From Acidobacteriaceae bacterium (GTDB lineage: Bacteria; Acidobacteriota; Terriglobia; Terriglobales; Acidobacteriaceae): a DNA stretch of 64,000 nt. Where the stretch lies: the NCBI GenBank assembly GCA_031296325.1, contig JARLFY010000025.1, forward strand, positions 1-64,000, given 5' to 3'. The translations under genes were made by a program, and so were the position numbers. Positions 1 through 8,610 of this stretch are shown here, one piece after another (positions within the stretch are counted from its first letter, which is position 1; every line of letters begins with the position of its first letter). Under the pieces are notes generated by a model. That model was not told the origin of the DNA. It saw nothing but the letters and a program-made list of their open reading frames with translations, and did not search any database.

Positions 1-677
<677 letters not shown>

Positions 678-701
678 TTATCAGCGGAAGGCTCCGCTCT
701 A

Positions 702-2255
702 CTAAAATCTCACCACGGCCAGATCTCCGCCCAGCGCATGACCCAGCGGCGTCACCCTCGCGCCGTCCGCAGCAAAGGCCTGATCGGTCCAGTCCCAGCC
801 CGTGTGATAGAGCGCAAAGACGTGCTCCCCCGGCCTCGCTCGCAGTTCTTCGTACGAGATCACCGGCAGCCCCGCGAAGTGCTGCATGTGCTGCGCAGTC
901 AAGGCCATGGTGTCATGGCGATTCCAGAGCAACTCCTGCGCGCTGGAGTAGACCAACGTCATGCGCGCGCGCACCTCGGCGTCCGGCTCGTAGATGCGAT
1001 CCTCTTCGAATGCGCCCATATCCTGCACATACAGCCGCCCATCGGCGTTCGCCAGAAGCGCCTCTTTGGTCTGGGCGGGCAGCACCAGCGAGGCCAGCCG
1101 CGCCGCAGTCTTTCGCTGCTCCGCATGAATCCGCGCCACACCCGTCGCCAGAATCCCCACGCCCAGCGCGATCATCACCGTTATAAACACACCATCGCGG
1201 CGCAGCCACGGGCTCAACGCAATCGCAAGCATCGCGCTGATCGCCACCAGCGCGCCCAGCACATAGCGCACCTCAATCGAGTGAGTCACAAATCGCGCCA
1301 GCAGGTAGCCGCAAAACGGCAGCGCGGCCAGCGATAGCAGCAGCACCCACTGCGCCCCGCCAATCGGCAGTTCGCGCCCGCTGCGCCAGCATCCCCACGC
1401 CAGCGCTGCGGCAAAGATCACCAGCGCCGCCATCCACAGGTGCTGCGCCGCCAGCGACATCTGCGTGTAGTCGACAAAGATCGAGCGATAGGCGCGGGTT
1501 ATATCGTGCAGCCCCACCCCGCCCGCATTGTAGTAGTTCCTGCGAAACTCTCCCGCCGCCTTCAGATAAGGCAGCGTCGCCGCAAAGCTGGCCATCCCCG
1601 CTACAATCGCCGCGCACACCGGCCAGTCGATCTTCCATCGCGCCAACGTCCGCCATTTCTCCGCCGCGCTGATCGGCACCAGCAGCAGAACCCCGAAGTA
1701 GTGCACATTGATCGTAGCCGCAATCGCCACGGCCAGCCCCAGCAGCGCCCATCCCCGCCGCGCCTCTCGCTGCGCACACCTCAGCCAACACAACAGAGCA
1801 AGCGCATAGAACCCCAGCATCACTCCATAAGGCCGCCCCTCGACCGAGTAGAACAGCGTAGCCGTCAACGCCGGAAACGCCGTCGCCACAGCCGCCGCGC
1901 GCTCTCCCGCCAACCGCCGCACAAAGAAGAACAGACAGATCTGCATCAGCAGAAATCCCAGCAAAGCCGGAATCCGCAACGCAAACGCTCCCACGCCAAA
2001 GGCCTGCATTCCGGCATGAGAGAGCAGATGAACCAGCGGCGGATCCAGCGAGATCGGCCACGTCCTCTGCACCTGCATCAACTGCGCCGCCGTTGGCAGG
2101 CTGTCGGTCTGGAAGGCGTACATCTCGTCCTGCGAGAGCAGCTTGCGATGCGACCAAGCCAGCGACAGAGCCACCGTCAGCAACACAAACACAACCGCCA
2201 ACGCCCGCGCCAGTCTGCACTTTGCGATTCCCGCCTTTGGCGTCTCGACCTCCAT
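702..2255 (-). CDS. GT39-like integral membrane glycosyltransferase
   Basis: A 517-residue protein of the GT-C fold, family 39/ArnT-like type, predicted to transfer a sugar from a polyprenyl-phosphate donor outside the cytoplasmic membrane. After a first membrane segment (about 16-34), the first outer loop has LSQDEMYAF with the Asp-Glu pair (43-44) typical of the GT-C catalytic loop. Many Leu/Ala-rich membrane helices follow, then a soluble C-terminal part from about residue 390. Its start overlaps the stop of the upstream UbiA gene (TGATG), so the two are translationally coupled, suggesting that the UbiA protein makes or feeds its lipid donor. The acceptor is unknown. Confidence 0.75.
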   Translation of the reverse strand: MEVETPKAGIAKCRLARALAVVFVLLTVALSLAWSHRKLLSQDEMYAFQTDSLPTAAQLMQVQRTWPISLDPPLVHLLSHAGMQAFGVGAFALRIPALLGFLLMQICLFFFVRRLAGERAAAVATAFPALTATLFYSVEGRPYGVMLGFYALALLCWLRCAQREARRGWALLGLAVAIAATINVHYFGVLLLVPISAAEKWRTLARWKIDWPVCAAIVAGMASFAATLPYLKAAGEFRRNYYNAGGVGLHDITRAYRSIFVDYTQMSLAAQHLWMAALVIFAAALAWGCWRSGRELPIGGAQWVLLLSLAALPFCGYLLARFVTHSIEVRYVLGALVAISAMLAIALSPWLRRDGVFITVMIALGVGILATGVARIHAEQRKTAARLASLVLPAQTKEALLANADGRLYVQDMGAFEEDRIYEPDAEVRARMTLVYSSAQELLWNRHDTMALTAQHMQHFAGLPVISYEELRARPGEHVFALYHTGWDWTDQAFAADGARVTPLGHALGGDLAVVRF

Positions 2256-3304
2256 CAGCCCTCGCCCACCCCTGTGCCGCGCAGCTCAATCCGCAGCGGC
2301 AGTACACGAGACAGGACAGCCGCGCCGCCAGTCGGCTGTACCACCGGAATCGTCGGCATAAAGATATTCTCCAGCCACGGCAACCGTACAAACAGCAGCA
2401 TCACCATCACCGCGACGGTTGCGATAAACCACAGCATCAACCCCGGCTCGCGATACAGCTTCTCGGGATTCTGTACCGCGCTGCCATGCTTGAAGGAGAG
2501 CTTGAGGTAGATCGCCATCACCAGCGCCACCAGCGGAAATCCCAGCAGCAGCTCAATCCGGTAGCGAATCACAAACGCCCCAAAGAACAGCATCGCCGTC
2601 GAGGCATAGAACATCACGCTGACCAGCAGCGACTCCGACGTATACCGCTTGAAGCTGGCGCGATACGCCCCAGCCACGCCGCGGTCGCCAATCTCGCGCA
2701 ACTCGCTGAATCGCTTCAGCGCCATAAAGTAGCAGCCGATCATCCAATAGCACATCAGCAAACTCAGCGGCGGCACCAGCCACGCCGCCACCGCATACCA
2801 GCCCAGCAGCATGCGCAGCGGATTATTCACGCTCTCGGTCAACACGTCGAGGTACGGCACGTCCTTGGTGCGCAGCGGCTGAATGTTGTACGCGCATCCC
2901 ATCAACCACAGCCCCAGCGCGGTAATCGCAAAGGGCTTCGAGATCGTCCAGCCAATCGCCACGCCCACAACCATCATCAGAATCCACTGCACATAAGCGG
3001 CGGGAATGCTGACCAGTCCCAACGCCGCCGGACGAGTTTTCTTGGTCGGATGCAGCCGATCAAACGGCGCATCCAGAACCTCATTAATCACGTAGTTGCT
3101 GCAAGCCACCAGCGTAATCGACACGAAGGCCCAGACCAGCGTCGCCGCCAGATGCCGCGTCATCAGCCCCGGATAGAGGCTCAACGGAACGACAATTCCG
3201 GGCAGCACAAACAGGTTCTTGATCGAGTGATCCAGCCGTGCAATTGACAGATGTGCCTTTGCCCGCGTGGAAAAACTTACCGCCGTCCCCGTAGTCCTGC
3301 TCAT
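2255..3304 (-). CDS. UbiA-family prenyltransferase, decaprenyl-phosphate phosphoribosyltransferase-like
   Basis: A polytopic membrane enzyme of the UbiA superfamily. The motif NEVLDAPFDRLHPTKKTRP (about residues 74-92 from the chosen start) is the Asp-rich substrate motif. Its DRxHPTKxxRP ending matches decaprenyl-phosphate phosphoribose synthases (the actinobacterial Rv3806c type) better than ubiquinone or heme O enzymes. Such enzymes join PRPP to polyprenyl phosphate. The start is taken at the ATG at 3304 (MSRTTGTAVSF), preceded by a weak GGGATCAGC; an upstream start at 3337 is possible. It is coupled by TGATG overlap to the GT39-like gene. The exact prenyl or pentose product is inferred. 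Confidence 0.7.
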   Translation of the reverse strand: MSRTTGTAVSFSTRAKAHLSIARLDHSIKNLFVLPGIVVPLSLYPGLMTRHLAATLVWAFVSITLVACSNYVINEVLDAPFDRLHPTKKTRPAALGLVSIPAAYVQWILMMVVGVAIGWTISKPFAITALGLWLMGCAYNIQPLRTKDVPYLDVLTESVNNPLRMLLGWYAVAAWLVPPLSLLMCYWMIGCYFMALKRFSELREIGDRGVAGAYRASFKRYTSESLLVSVMFYASTAMLFFGAFVIRYRIELLLGFPLVALVMAIYLKLSFKHGSAVQNPEKLYREPGLMLWFIATVAVMVMLLFVRLPWLENIFMPTIPVVQPTGGAAVLSRVLPLRIELRGTGVGEG

Positions 3305-3376
3305 GCTGATCCCATCTCCATGGCACCGCGTCCGCAACAGGCGACCACGCGCCCCAGCATCTCATCTACGCCTTGG

Positions 3377-3790
3377 TTACTCGCGACCCTTGACGCGATC
3401 GTAGAGGTACCGGTCGCTGGTGGTTCCCAGCGATTCGTTGTAGAGACTGGCGGCTCCAGTGTCCTCAATCAGTTCTTCACTGAAAGAGTGGATGGCGTGC
3501 AGGTGGTCTGCGGTCGCGGGGATTTCGACCTTGTCGGTCTTGAGAAACTTCTGGTAGCCACGATCCAGCAGGCGCGAGATCTGTCCTCCCAGCAACCAGC
3601 CCGGACGCGCCAGCAGCATGGTGGTGCCATCGGGAGCGGCGGCGATCACCGCCGCGCAGCCGCGCTTGCGCACCTGATAGGCCTTCAGGCCAGAGCCTGA
3701 ACCCTCGCGCGCAGCAGATACATCAAATTGGTGGCCGGCAAGAGTTGCCAGTGCTTCGGTAAAGTTTCTCTGAGGAGTATTCTTTGCCAT
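3377..3790 (-). CDS. Conserved hypothetical protein, 137 aa
   Basis: A small soluble protein starting MAKNTPQRNFTEALATL, with no signal peptide or membrane segment. It has a compact alpha/beta look: a basic middle (LKAYQVRKRGCAAVIAA), a glycine-containing turn (RPGWLLGGQISRLLDRGYQKF) and an acidic helix near the C terminus. I do not recognise a family and assign no function. It lies 70 bases upstream of the UbiA gene on the same strand, and its start is 127 bases from the divergent cysM start, so both may use one divergent promoter region (3791-3917), where I see no clear operator. Confidence 0.6.
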   Translation of the reverse strand: MAKNTPQRNFTEALATLAGHQFDVSAAREGSGSGLKAYQVRKRGCAAVIAAAPDGTTMLLARPGWLLGGQISRLLDRGYQKFLKTDKVEIPATADHLHAIHSFSEELIEDTGAASLYNESLGTTSDRYLYDRVKGRE

Positions 3791-3917
3791 AATTTTTGAT
3801 CGCGTTAGACTGGATTAACTGTCGCACATTCATGGTCAGCCTTCAAACTATATTCCGCAAGTGGGCTGCCATCAGTTCATTCCAGTCGCAAGACACATCA
3901 AGGAAGGACACTCTCGG

Positions 3918-4874
3918 ATGATTGCAACGGCGCGCGCTCTTGGAGTCTCTCTGCTGGAACGCATCGGCAACACGCCGCTGCTTGCTCTCGACCGGCTGAC
4001 GGAGCATCTTCCCGGCGTGCAGATTTTGGGCAAAGTCGAATGGGTGAATCCCGGCGGTTCGATCAAGGATCGCGCTGCGGCCTCCATCATCCTCGACGCG
4101 GAGAAGCGCGGTCTGCTCCAGTTCCATCAGCACGACGTTCACAACGCCCGTGCGCTGCTGGATGCCACCAGCGGCAACACCGGCATCGCCTATGCCATGC
4201 TGGGCGCGGCGCTGGGCTTCCCGGTGACTCTCTGCGTCCCCTCGAACGTCTCGCCGGAGCGCAAGCACATCCTCGCGGCCTACGGCGCCAAAATTGTCTG
4301 GACCGATCCCAACGACGGCTCCGATGGGGCGATTCGCAAGGCGCAGGCGATGATCGCCGCCCATCCCGACCGCTACTTCTACGCCGACCAGTACGGCAAT
4401 CCGCAGAACTGGATGGCCCACTATCGCACCACGGCCAACGAGATCTGGCGGCAGACCGAGGGCCAGATCACCCACTTCATCGCCGGCCTCGGCACCAGCG
4501 GAACCTTCATGGGAACGACGCGCCGCCTGCGCGAACTCAATCCCGCCATCCAGTGCATCTCCATGCAGCCCGACTCGCCGTTCAACGGATTCGAGGGGCT
4601 CAAGCACATGGCGACGGCCATCGTTCCGCCAATCTACGACGCAACCCTGGCCGACGCCAACATCGCCATGGAGACCGAGGCGGCCTACAGAATGGCGCGC
4701 GAACTAGGCCGACGTGACGGCCTGCTGGTCGGAGTATCCGCAGCAGGAGCGGTCGCAGCATCCCTGCAGATCGCCGAGCGGGAGGCTGCCGCCGGTCGCG
4801 AGGCCGTCATCGTAACCATCCTGTGCGACTCGGCGGACAAGTACCTGAGCGAACGATTCTGGCGGGAGGATTGA
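3918..4874 (+). CDS. cysM: PLP-dependent cysteine synthase, CysO/thiocarboxylate-linked (CysM type)
   Basis: A 318-residue fold-type II PLP enzyme. GGSIKDR (about 46-52) holds the Schiff-base lysine, SGNTG (85-89) and the GLGTSGTFMG loop bind substrate carboxylate and cofactor phosphate. The start is the ATG at 3918, which leaves a normal family length; the longer upstream reading adds 19 unlikely residues. Its stop overlaps the start of mec (TGATG), with cysO and moeZ following. In Mycobacterium the equivalent CysM uses O-phosphoserine and a CysO thiocarboxylate as sulfur donor rather than sulfide. By context that is the likely chemistry here, though the phosphoserine-binding residue was not verified. 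Confidence 0.85.
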   Translation: MIATARALGVSLLERIGNTPLLALDRLTEHLPGVQILGKVEWVNPGGSIKDRAAASIILDAEKRGLLQFHQHDVHNARALLDATSGNTGIAYAMLGAALGFPVTLCVPSNVSPERKHILAAYGAKIVWTDPNDGSDGAIRKAQAMIAAHPDRYFYADQYGNPQNWMAHYRTTANEIWRQTEGQITHFIAGLGTSGTFMGTTRRLRELNPAIQCISMQPDSPFNGFEGLKHMATAIVPPIYDATLADANIAMETEAAYRMARELGRRDGLLVGVSAAGAVAASLQIAEREAAAGREAVIVTILCDSADKYLSERFWRED

Positions 4875-5344
4875 TGCTGAAGTTGAGCTACAACGACTAC
4901 CAGGCGCTGCGAGCGCATGGCGAGGAGACCTACCCCCATGAGTGCTGCGGAGTCCTGCTGGGCAAGGCTGCGCCCGAGAGCAATCAGGTCTGCGAGATCG
5001 TGCGCGCCGGCAACACGCGCACCGATTCGGCGCACAATCGCTACAACATCGCTCCCGAGGATCTGATCCGCATTCAGCGGCAGTCGCGCAAGAAGGGGCT
5101 GGAGATCATCGGCTTCTACCACTCGCACCCGGATCATCCGGCGCAGTGGTCGCCGACCGACTTTGCCGAGGCGCACTGGATCGGCTGTTCCTACGTCATC
5201 ACGGCCATCGCCCAGGGCAAGGCCGCCATCACCAACTCCTTCCTGCTGACCGGAACCAACGAGGAAGACAAAAAGTTTCTCGACGAACCTATCGAGATTG
5301 AAGTGGGCAGCACAAATACGCAGCAAGAAAGAGAACCACAATGA
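4874..5344 (+). CDS. mec: JAMM/MPN metallopeptidase, CysO-cysteine peptidase (Mec-like)
   Basis: A 156-residue zinc peptidase of the JAB1/MPN+ family. The full JAMM set is visible: Glu23 in HECCG, then HSHPDHPAQWSPTD giving His83, His85, Ser93 and Asp96. Such enzymes release cysteine from the CysO-Cys adduct, and relatives trim extra C-terminal residues from sulfur-carrier precursors. The start ATG at 4874 overlaps the cysM stop and is preceded by GGCGGGAGGA, a strong ribosome site. Its own stop overlaps the cysO start (ATGA), so the three genes are translationally coupled. Identification is strong; which of the two proteolytic jobs it performs, or both, is inferred. Confidence 0.88.
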   Translation: MLKLSYNDYQALRAHGEETYPHECCGVLLGKAAPESNQVCEIVRAGNTRTDSAHNRYNIAPEDLIRIQRQSRKKGLEIIGFYHSHPDHPAQWSPTDFAEAHWIGCSYVITAIAQGKAAITNSFLLTGTNEEDKKFLDEPIEIEVGSTNTQQEREPQ

Positions 5345-5616
5345 ACATCAACGTCCCCACTCCCCTGCGCTCCTACACCGGCGGACAGCAGACCGTCAGC
5401 GTACCCGGAGCCACTGTTGGAGAAGCCCTCGAATCCCTCACCGGAGCCTACCCCGAACTGCGCCAGCACCTCTACAGCGCCGAAGGCAAGCTACGCTCGT
5501 TCGTCAACCTCTACCTCAACGACGACGACATCCGCTACCTGCCGCTGAAGGAAGCCACCCCGGTCGAAGACTCCGACGAGCTGTCGATCATCCCATCCAT
5601 CGCCGGAGGGTACTAG
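5341..5616 (+). CDS. cysO: ThiS/MoaD-family sulfur carrier protein (CysO-like) ending Gly-Gly-Tyr
   Basis: A 91-residue ubiquitin-fold sulfur carrier. The N-terminal beta strand (MNINVPTPLRSYTGGQQTVS), the GATVGEALESL helix and the C-terminal IIPSIAGGY match CysO/MoaD proteins. The diglycine end is adenylated by a MoeB/MoeZ enzyme and converted to a thiocarboxylate that donates sulfur to CysM. Unusually the coding sequence continues one codon past Gly-Gly: GGA GGG TAC TAG. A mature carrier needs a free terminal glycine, so a processing step by the adjacent JAMM peptidase is predicted. The gene overlaps mec by four bases. The identification rests on motif and operon context. Confidence 0.87.
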   Translation: MNINVPTPLRSYTGGQQTVSVPGATVGEALESLTGAYPELRQHLYSAEGKLRSFVNLYLNDDDIRYLPLKEATPVEDSDELSIIPSIAGGY

Positions 5617-5656
5617 CCGTATGGGCCTACGCGCTTCGCGCAAAGCCAAAGACGTA

Positions 5657-5687
5657 AAACCAAGGGCCAACAGCCCGCTCTATATCA
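5657..5687 (+). repeat. Family C repeat fragment between cysO and moeZ
   Basis: The stretch AACCAAGGGCCAACAGCCCG followed by CTCTATAT is a single degenerate copy of the dispersed family C hairpin unit (CCAAGGGC..GCCCG..CTATA) seen at 26.6, 39.7, 48.7, 56.5 and 58.1 kb. It occupies most of the 123-base spacer inside the cysteine operon. Confidence 0.6.
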
Positions 5688-5739
5688 CCGCAGCAACTCA
5701 CGGAATCATCTCGCATCGACGCAGGCAAAGGACAACCGA

Positions 5740-6960
5740 ATGCCCACAGCACTCCCTGAAACAGAACTCCCCAAGCTCTCCCACGATGAAATATCGCGCT
5801 ACTCGCGCCACCTGATCCTGCCCGAAGTCGGCATGGAAGGACAGCAGAAGCTCAAGGCCGCAAAGGTTCTCTGTGTCGGCACCGGAGGTCTGGGCGCACC
5901 GCTCGCGCTGTACCTTGCCGCAGCGGGCGTTGGCACCATCGGTCTGGTCGACTTCGACACCGTGGACGCAAGCAACCTGCAACGCCAGATCATCCACTCC
6001 ACCGCGACCGTCGGCAAGTTGAAGGTCGATTCGGCCGAGATCATGTTGAAGGGCCTGAACCCCAACACCAACATCATCAAACACAACACCATGCTGACCA
6101 GCGCCAACGCGCTGGAGATCTTCAAGGACTACGACATCATCGCCGACGGCACGGACAACTTCCAGACGCGCTATCTGGTCAACGACGCCTGCGTCCTGCT
6201 GGGCAAGCCCAACGCCTATGGCTCGATCTTCCGCTTCGAGGGTCAGGCCAGCGTCTTCGCCGCCAAGGACGCGCCCTGCTACCGCTGCCTGTATCCCGAC
6301 CCGCCGCCTCCGGGCCTCGTTCCCTCCTGCGCCGAGGGTGGCGTTCTGGGCATCCTCCCCGGCCTCGTCGGAGTTATTCAGGCCACCGAGGTCATCAAGC
6401 TGATCCTCGGCATCGGCGAATCGCTCGCCGGACGGCTGCTTCTGGTCGACGCGCTGACCATGAAGTTCCGCACCCTGAAGCTGCACAAGAATCCCGAATG
6501 CCCGATCTGCGGAACCAATCGCACCATCACCGAGCTGATCGACTATGACCAGTTCTGCGGCATTCAGAAGCCCACCAGCGCAGGCCCGCTTGAGGTCGCG
6601 CAAAACCCTGTCTTATCCGAGGCTCCCATGGTCGATGGCATTCCCCAAATCTCCGTACAAGAACTGAAGCGCCGCCTGGACGCACACGAAGACGTCTTCG
6701 TCCTCGACGTGCGTGAGCAGCACGAGGTGCAAATCGTCAACATCGGCGCACCTCTGATCCCCCTCGGCCAGTTAGCCAGCCGCGTCGGCGAGTTGGAAGC
6801 AGTGAAAAACCACCGCATCGTCGTCCACTGCAAGCTCGGCGGACGCAGCCAGAAGGCCGCAGTCATCCTGAAGCAAGCGGGCTTCCCGAACGTCGAAAAT
6901 TTGACCGGGGGAATCCTCGCCTGGGCCGACAAGATCGACCCCACCCTGCCGAAGTACTGA
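5740..6960 (+). CDS. moeZ: MoeB/ThiF-type adenylyltransferase with C-terminal rhodanese (MoeZ)
   Basis: A 406-residue E1-like enzyme that activates a sulfur-carrier C terminus with ATP and then sulfurates it. The nucleotide site is CVGTGGLGAPLALYLA (45-60), the metal/ATP segment is DFDTVDASNLQRQ (71-83), and the structural zinc ligands are Cys180/Cys183 and Cys254/Cys257. Cys197 sits in the PSCAEGG loop. A rhodanese domain (about 300-406) has the catalytic Cys364 in HCKLGGRS. This architecture equals mycobacterial MoeZ, which serves CysO and MoaD. It follows cysO after a 123-base spacer containing a repeat fragment, and a strong hairpin lies downstream. Confidence 0.9.
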   Translation: MPTALPETELPKLSHDEISRYSRHLILPEVGMEGQQKLKAAKVLCVGTGGLGAPLALYLAAAGVGTIGLVDFDTVDASNLQRQIIHSTATVGKLKVDSAEIMLKGLNPNTNIIKHNTMLTSANALEIFKDYDIIADGTDNFQTRYLVNDACVLLGKPNAYGSIFRFEGQASVFAAKDAPCYRCLYPDPPPPGLVPSCAEGGVLGILPGLVGVIQATEVIKLILGIGESLAGRLLLVDALTMKFRTLKLHKNPECPICGTNRTITELIDYDQFCGIQKPTSAGPLEVAQNPVLSEAPMVDGIPQISVQELKRRLDAHEDVFVLDVREQHEVQIVNIGAPLIPLGQLASRVGELEAVKNHRIVVHCKLGGRSQKAAVILKQAGFPNVENLTGGILAWADKIDPTLPKY

Positions 6961-6979
6961 TCCACCAAAACAGCGAACG

Positions 6980-7013
6980 AGGAATGGCGCACCCTTTACA
7001 GTGCGCCATTCCT
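6980..7013 (+). terminator. Hairpin terminator after moeZ
   Basis: A perfect 13-bp stem, AGGAATGGCGCAC and its complement, closes an 8-base loop starting 20 bases after the moeZ stop. It is followed by TGTTTAC rather than a pure T run, so it is a plausible but not ideal intrinsic terminator for the cysteine operon. Confidence 0.65.
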
Positions 7014-7078
7014 GTTTACAAAAGCAGTTTTGCAGTCTGTAGAGAAGCTACTTGCGTTGAAAGAACGCGGCTTTAGCC

Positions 7079-7296
7079 GCATTTTCCGAGTTGCTATTAT
7101 CCATTTGTTTGTCATTCCGCAGCGAAGCGAAGGAATCTGCTTTCTCCTCGCTCCACGACGATCCAGCCATTCCCGAAAACGCCTCAATCTGCCCAAAAAC
7201 GTCTATCCCTGAACTCTTGATCTTTGTTCAGAGAAAAAAACGTCCCTGCCCTATCCGCTTCTATCCGTGCTTCTATCCGTGTCATCCGTGTTAAGT
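7079..7296. repeat. Family A MITE-like element and family E string
   Basis: The gap between moeZ and hemE (6961-7302) holds no gene. About 7079-7185 is a family A element: left end GCATTTTCCGAGTTGCTAT, core GTCATTCCGCAGCGAAGCGA then GGAATCTGC, and right end ATTCCCGAAAACGC complementary to the left end. It is preceded by the small palindrome GCGGCTTTAGCCGC (7066-7079). About 7250-7296 is a family E string with repeated ATCCG/CTTCTATCCGTG units, as also found near 25.2, 26.8 and 38.8 kb. Confidence 0.7.
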
Positions 7297-7302
7297 CTTC
7301 CC

Positions 7303-8610
7303 TCAGCCAGCCGAACTCTTGATCTGCCGAACGACCTGTAGCACGGCCTCCACCGGAGTCCCGGGAACGATGCCGTGGCCAAGGTTGAAGATGTGTCCGG
7401 GGCGGCCCGCTGCGGCGGCCAGAATCTCGCCGACCCGGGCTTCGAGGACATCGGGCGGAGCAAACAGCGTGATCGGATCCAGATTGCCCTGTACGGCCAC
7501 TCCATGGCCCAGCGCGCGCCACGCCTGATCGAGCGGCGTTCGCCAGTCCAGTCCCAGAACGTCCGCTCCCGTCTCGCTCATGGCGGGGAGCAGCGAGGCC
7601 GTGTCCACGCCGAAGTAGATCACCGGAACGCCGAGCGCGCGGATGCGGCCAATCAGCTCCGTAGTCGGCCTCTGCACATACTGGCGATAGTCGGTCGGCG
7701 AAAGTGCGCCAACCCACGAGTCGAAGACCTGTATGACGTCCGCCCCGGCCTCCACCTGCTGCGCCGCGTACTCCACCAGCACCGTCACCAGCTTCTCCAT
7801 CAGGATCGGCCAGGCGGCGGAGTCGGGGTGCTTCGATGACCCCGTCGCACCCATGCCCATGGTCGGCTGAGAGGCGTACATCAGCTTCTTGGTCTCGATG
7901 TAGTTGCGCGAGCTGCCCCCCTCGATCATGTAGCTTGCCAGCGTGAACGGCGCGCCGCAGAAGCCGATAATGCCAAGCTGGTCTGGCTGCGAGGAGCCAG
8001 CGTCGGTCTGGGGCCGTGCGTTGAAGTGAGACGCCACCTTCTCAATGGCGCGGGCGACGTAGCGCAGTTCGTCGGTGCGATCCGTGCGCAGGGCGCGGGC
8101 CTGTGCGGCGCTGCGGATCGGCGCATGCACACGCGGCCCCTCATCGGCGACGAACTCGAAGTCGAGGCCCATCGGCGTAAACGGCAGCAGCAGATCGGCA
8201 AAGATAATGGCAGCGTCCACGCCCAACCGCTCGGCGGCGGTGATGGTCACCTCGGCGGCGATCTCCGGCGTACGACAGATCTCCAGCAGCGAGTGATGTT
8301 TGCGCACGGCCATATACTCCGGCATATAGCGACCCGCTTGACGCAGGAACCATACCGGAGTGCGATCCGTGGGGAGACGTAGACAGGAACGAAGGAAGCG
8401 GCTGCCGTATGCCCCGGCAGCCGTCTTAGGGTGATCTACCGCGGGGTGATTCGCGGTCTGCGCCGCTGGGGTCGCTGCCTGATTTGGCCCATCTAGGTCA
8501 ACGCCTGAACTCACCACTCGATTTGGCCCATCGAGAGATGCGAGCCCATCCAGCGGCTCAGCTTGTACGCAATCGGACCCGGAGGCGGCTTGATTCTGAA
8601 CTTTGCTCAA
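7303..8610 (-). CDS. hemE: Uroporphyrinogen decarboxylase
   Basis: Converts uroporphyrinogen III to coproporphyrinogen III in heme synthesis. Signature RTPVWFLRQAGRYMPEY is followed by the FADLLLPFTPMGLDFEF and GFCGAPFTLASYMIEGG blocks and the C-terminal HIFNLGHGIVP. The protein carries about 70 extra N-terminal residues before the conserved core, containing two LDGPN repeats encoded by direct DNA repeats (about 8480 and 8520). The start is uncertain: TTG at 8610 has AGGAG ten bases upstream, while GTG at 8649 lacks a clear site. Starts closer to the core are also possible. No other heme gene is in the window. Confidence 0.9.
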   Translation of the reverse strand: MSKVQNQAASGSDCVQAEPLDGLASLDGPNRVVSSGVDLDGPNQAATPAAQTANHPAVDHPKTAAGAYGSRFLRSCLRLPTDRTPVWFLRQAGRYMPEYMAVRKHHSLLEICRTPEIAAEVTITAAERLGVDAAIIFADLLLPFTPMGLDFEFVADEGPRVHAPIRSAAQARALRTDRTDELRYVARAIEKVASHFNARPQTDAGSSQPDQLGIIGFCGAPFTLASYMIEGGSSRNYIETKKLMYASQPTMGMGATGSSKHPDSAAWPILMEKLVTVLVEYAAQQVEAGADVIQVFDSWVGALSPTDYRQYVQRPTTELIGRIRALGVPVIYFGVDTASLLPAMSETGADVLGLDWRTPLDQAWRALGHGVAVQGNLDPITLFAPPDVLEARVGEILAAAAGRPGHIFNLGHGIVPGTPVEAVLQVVRQIKSSAG

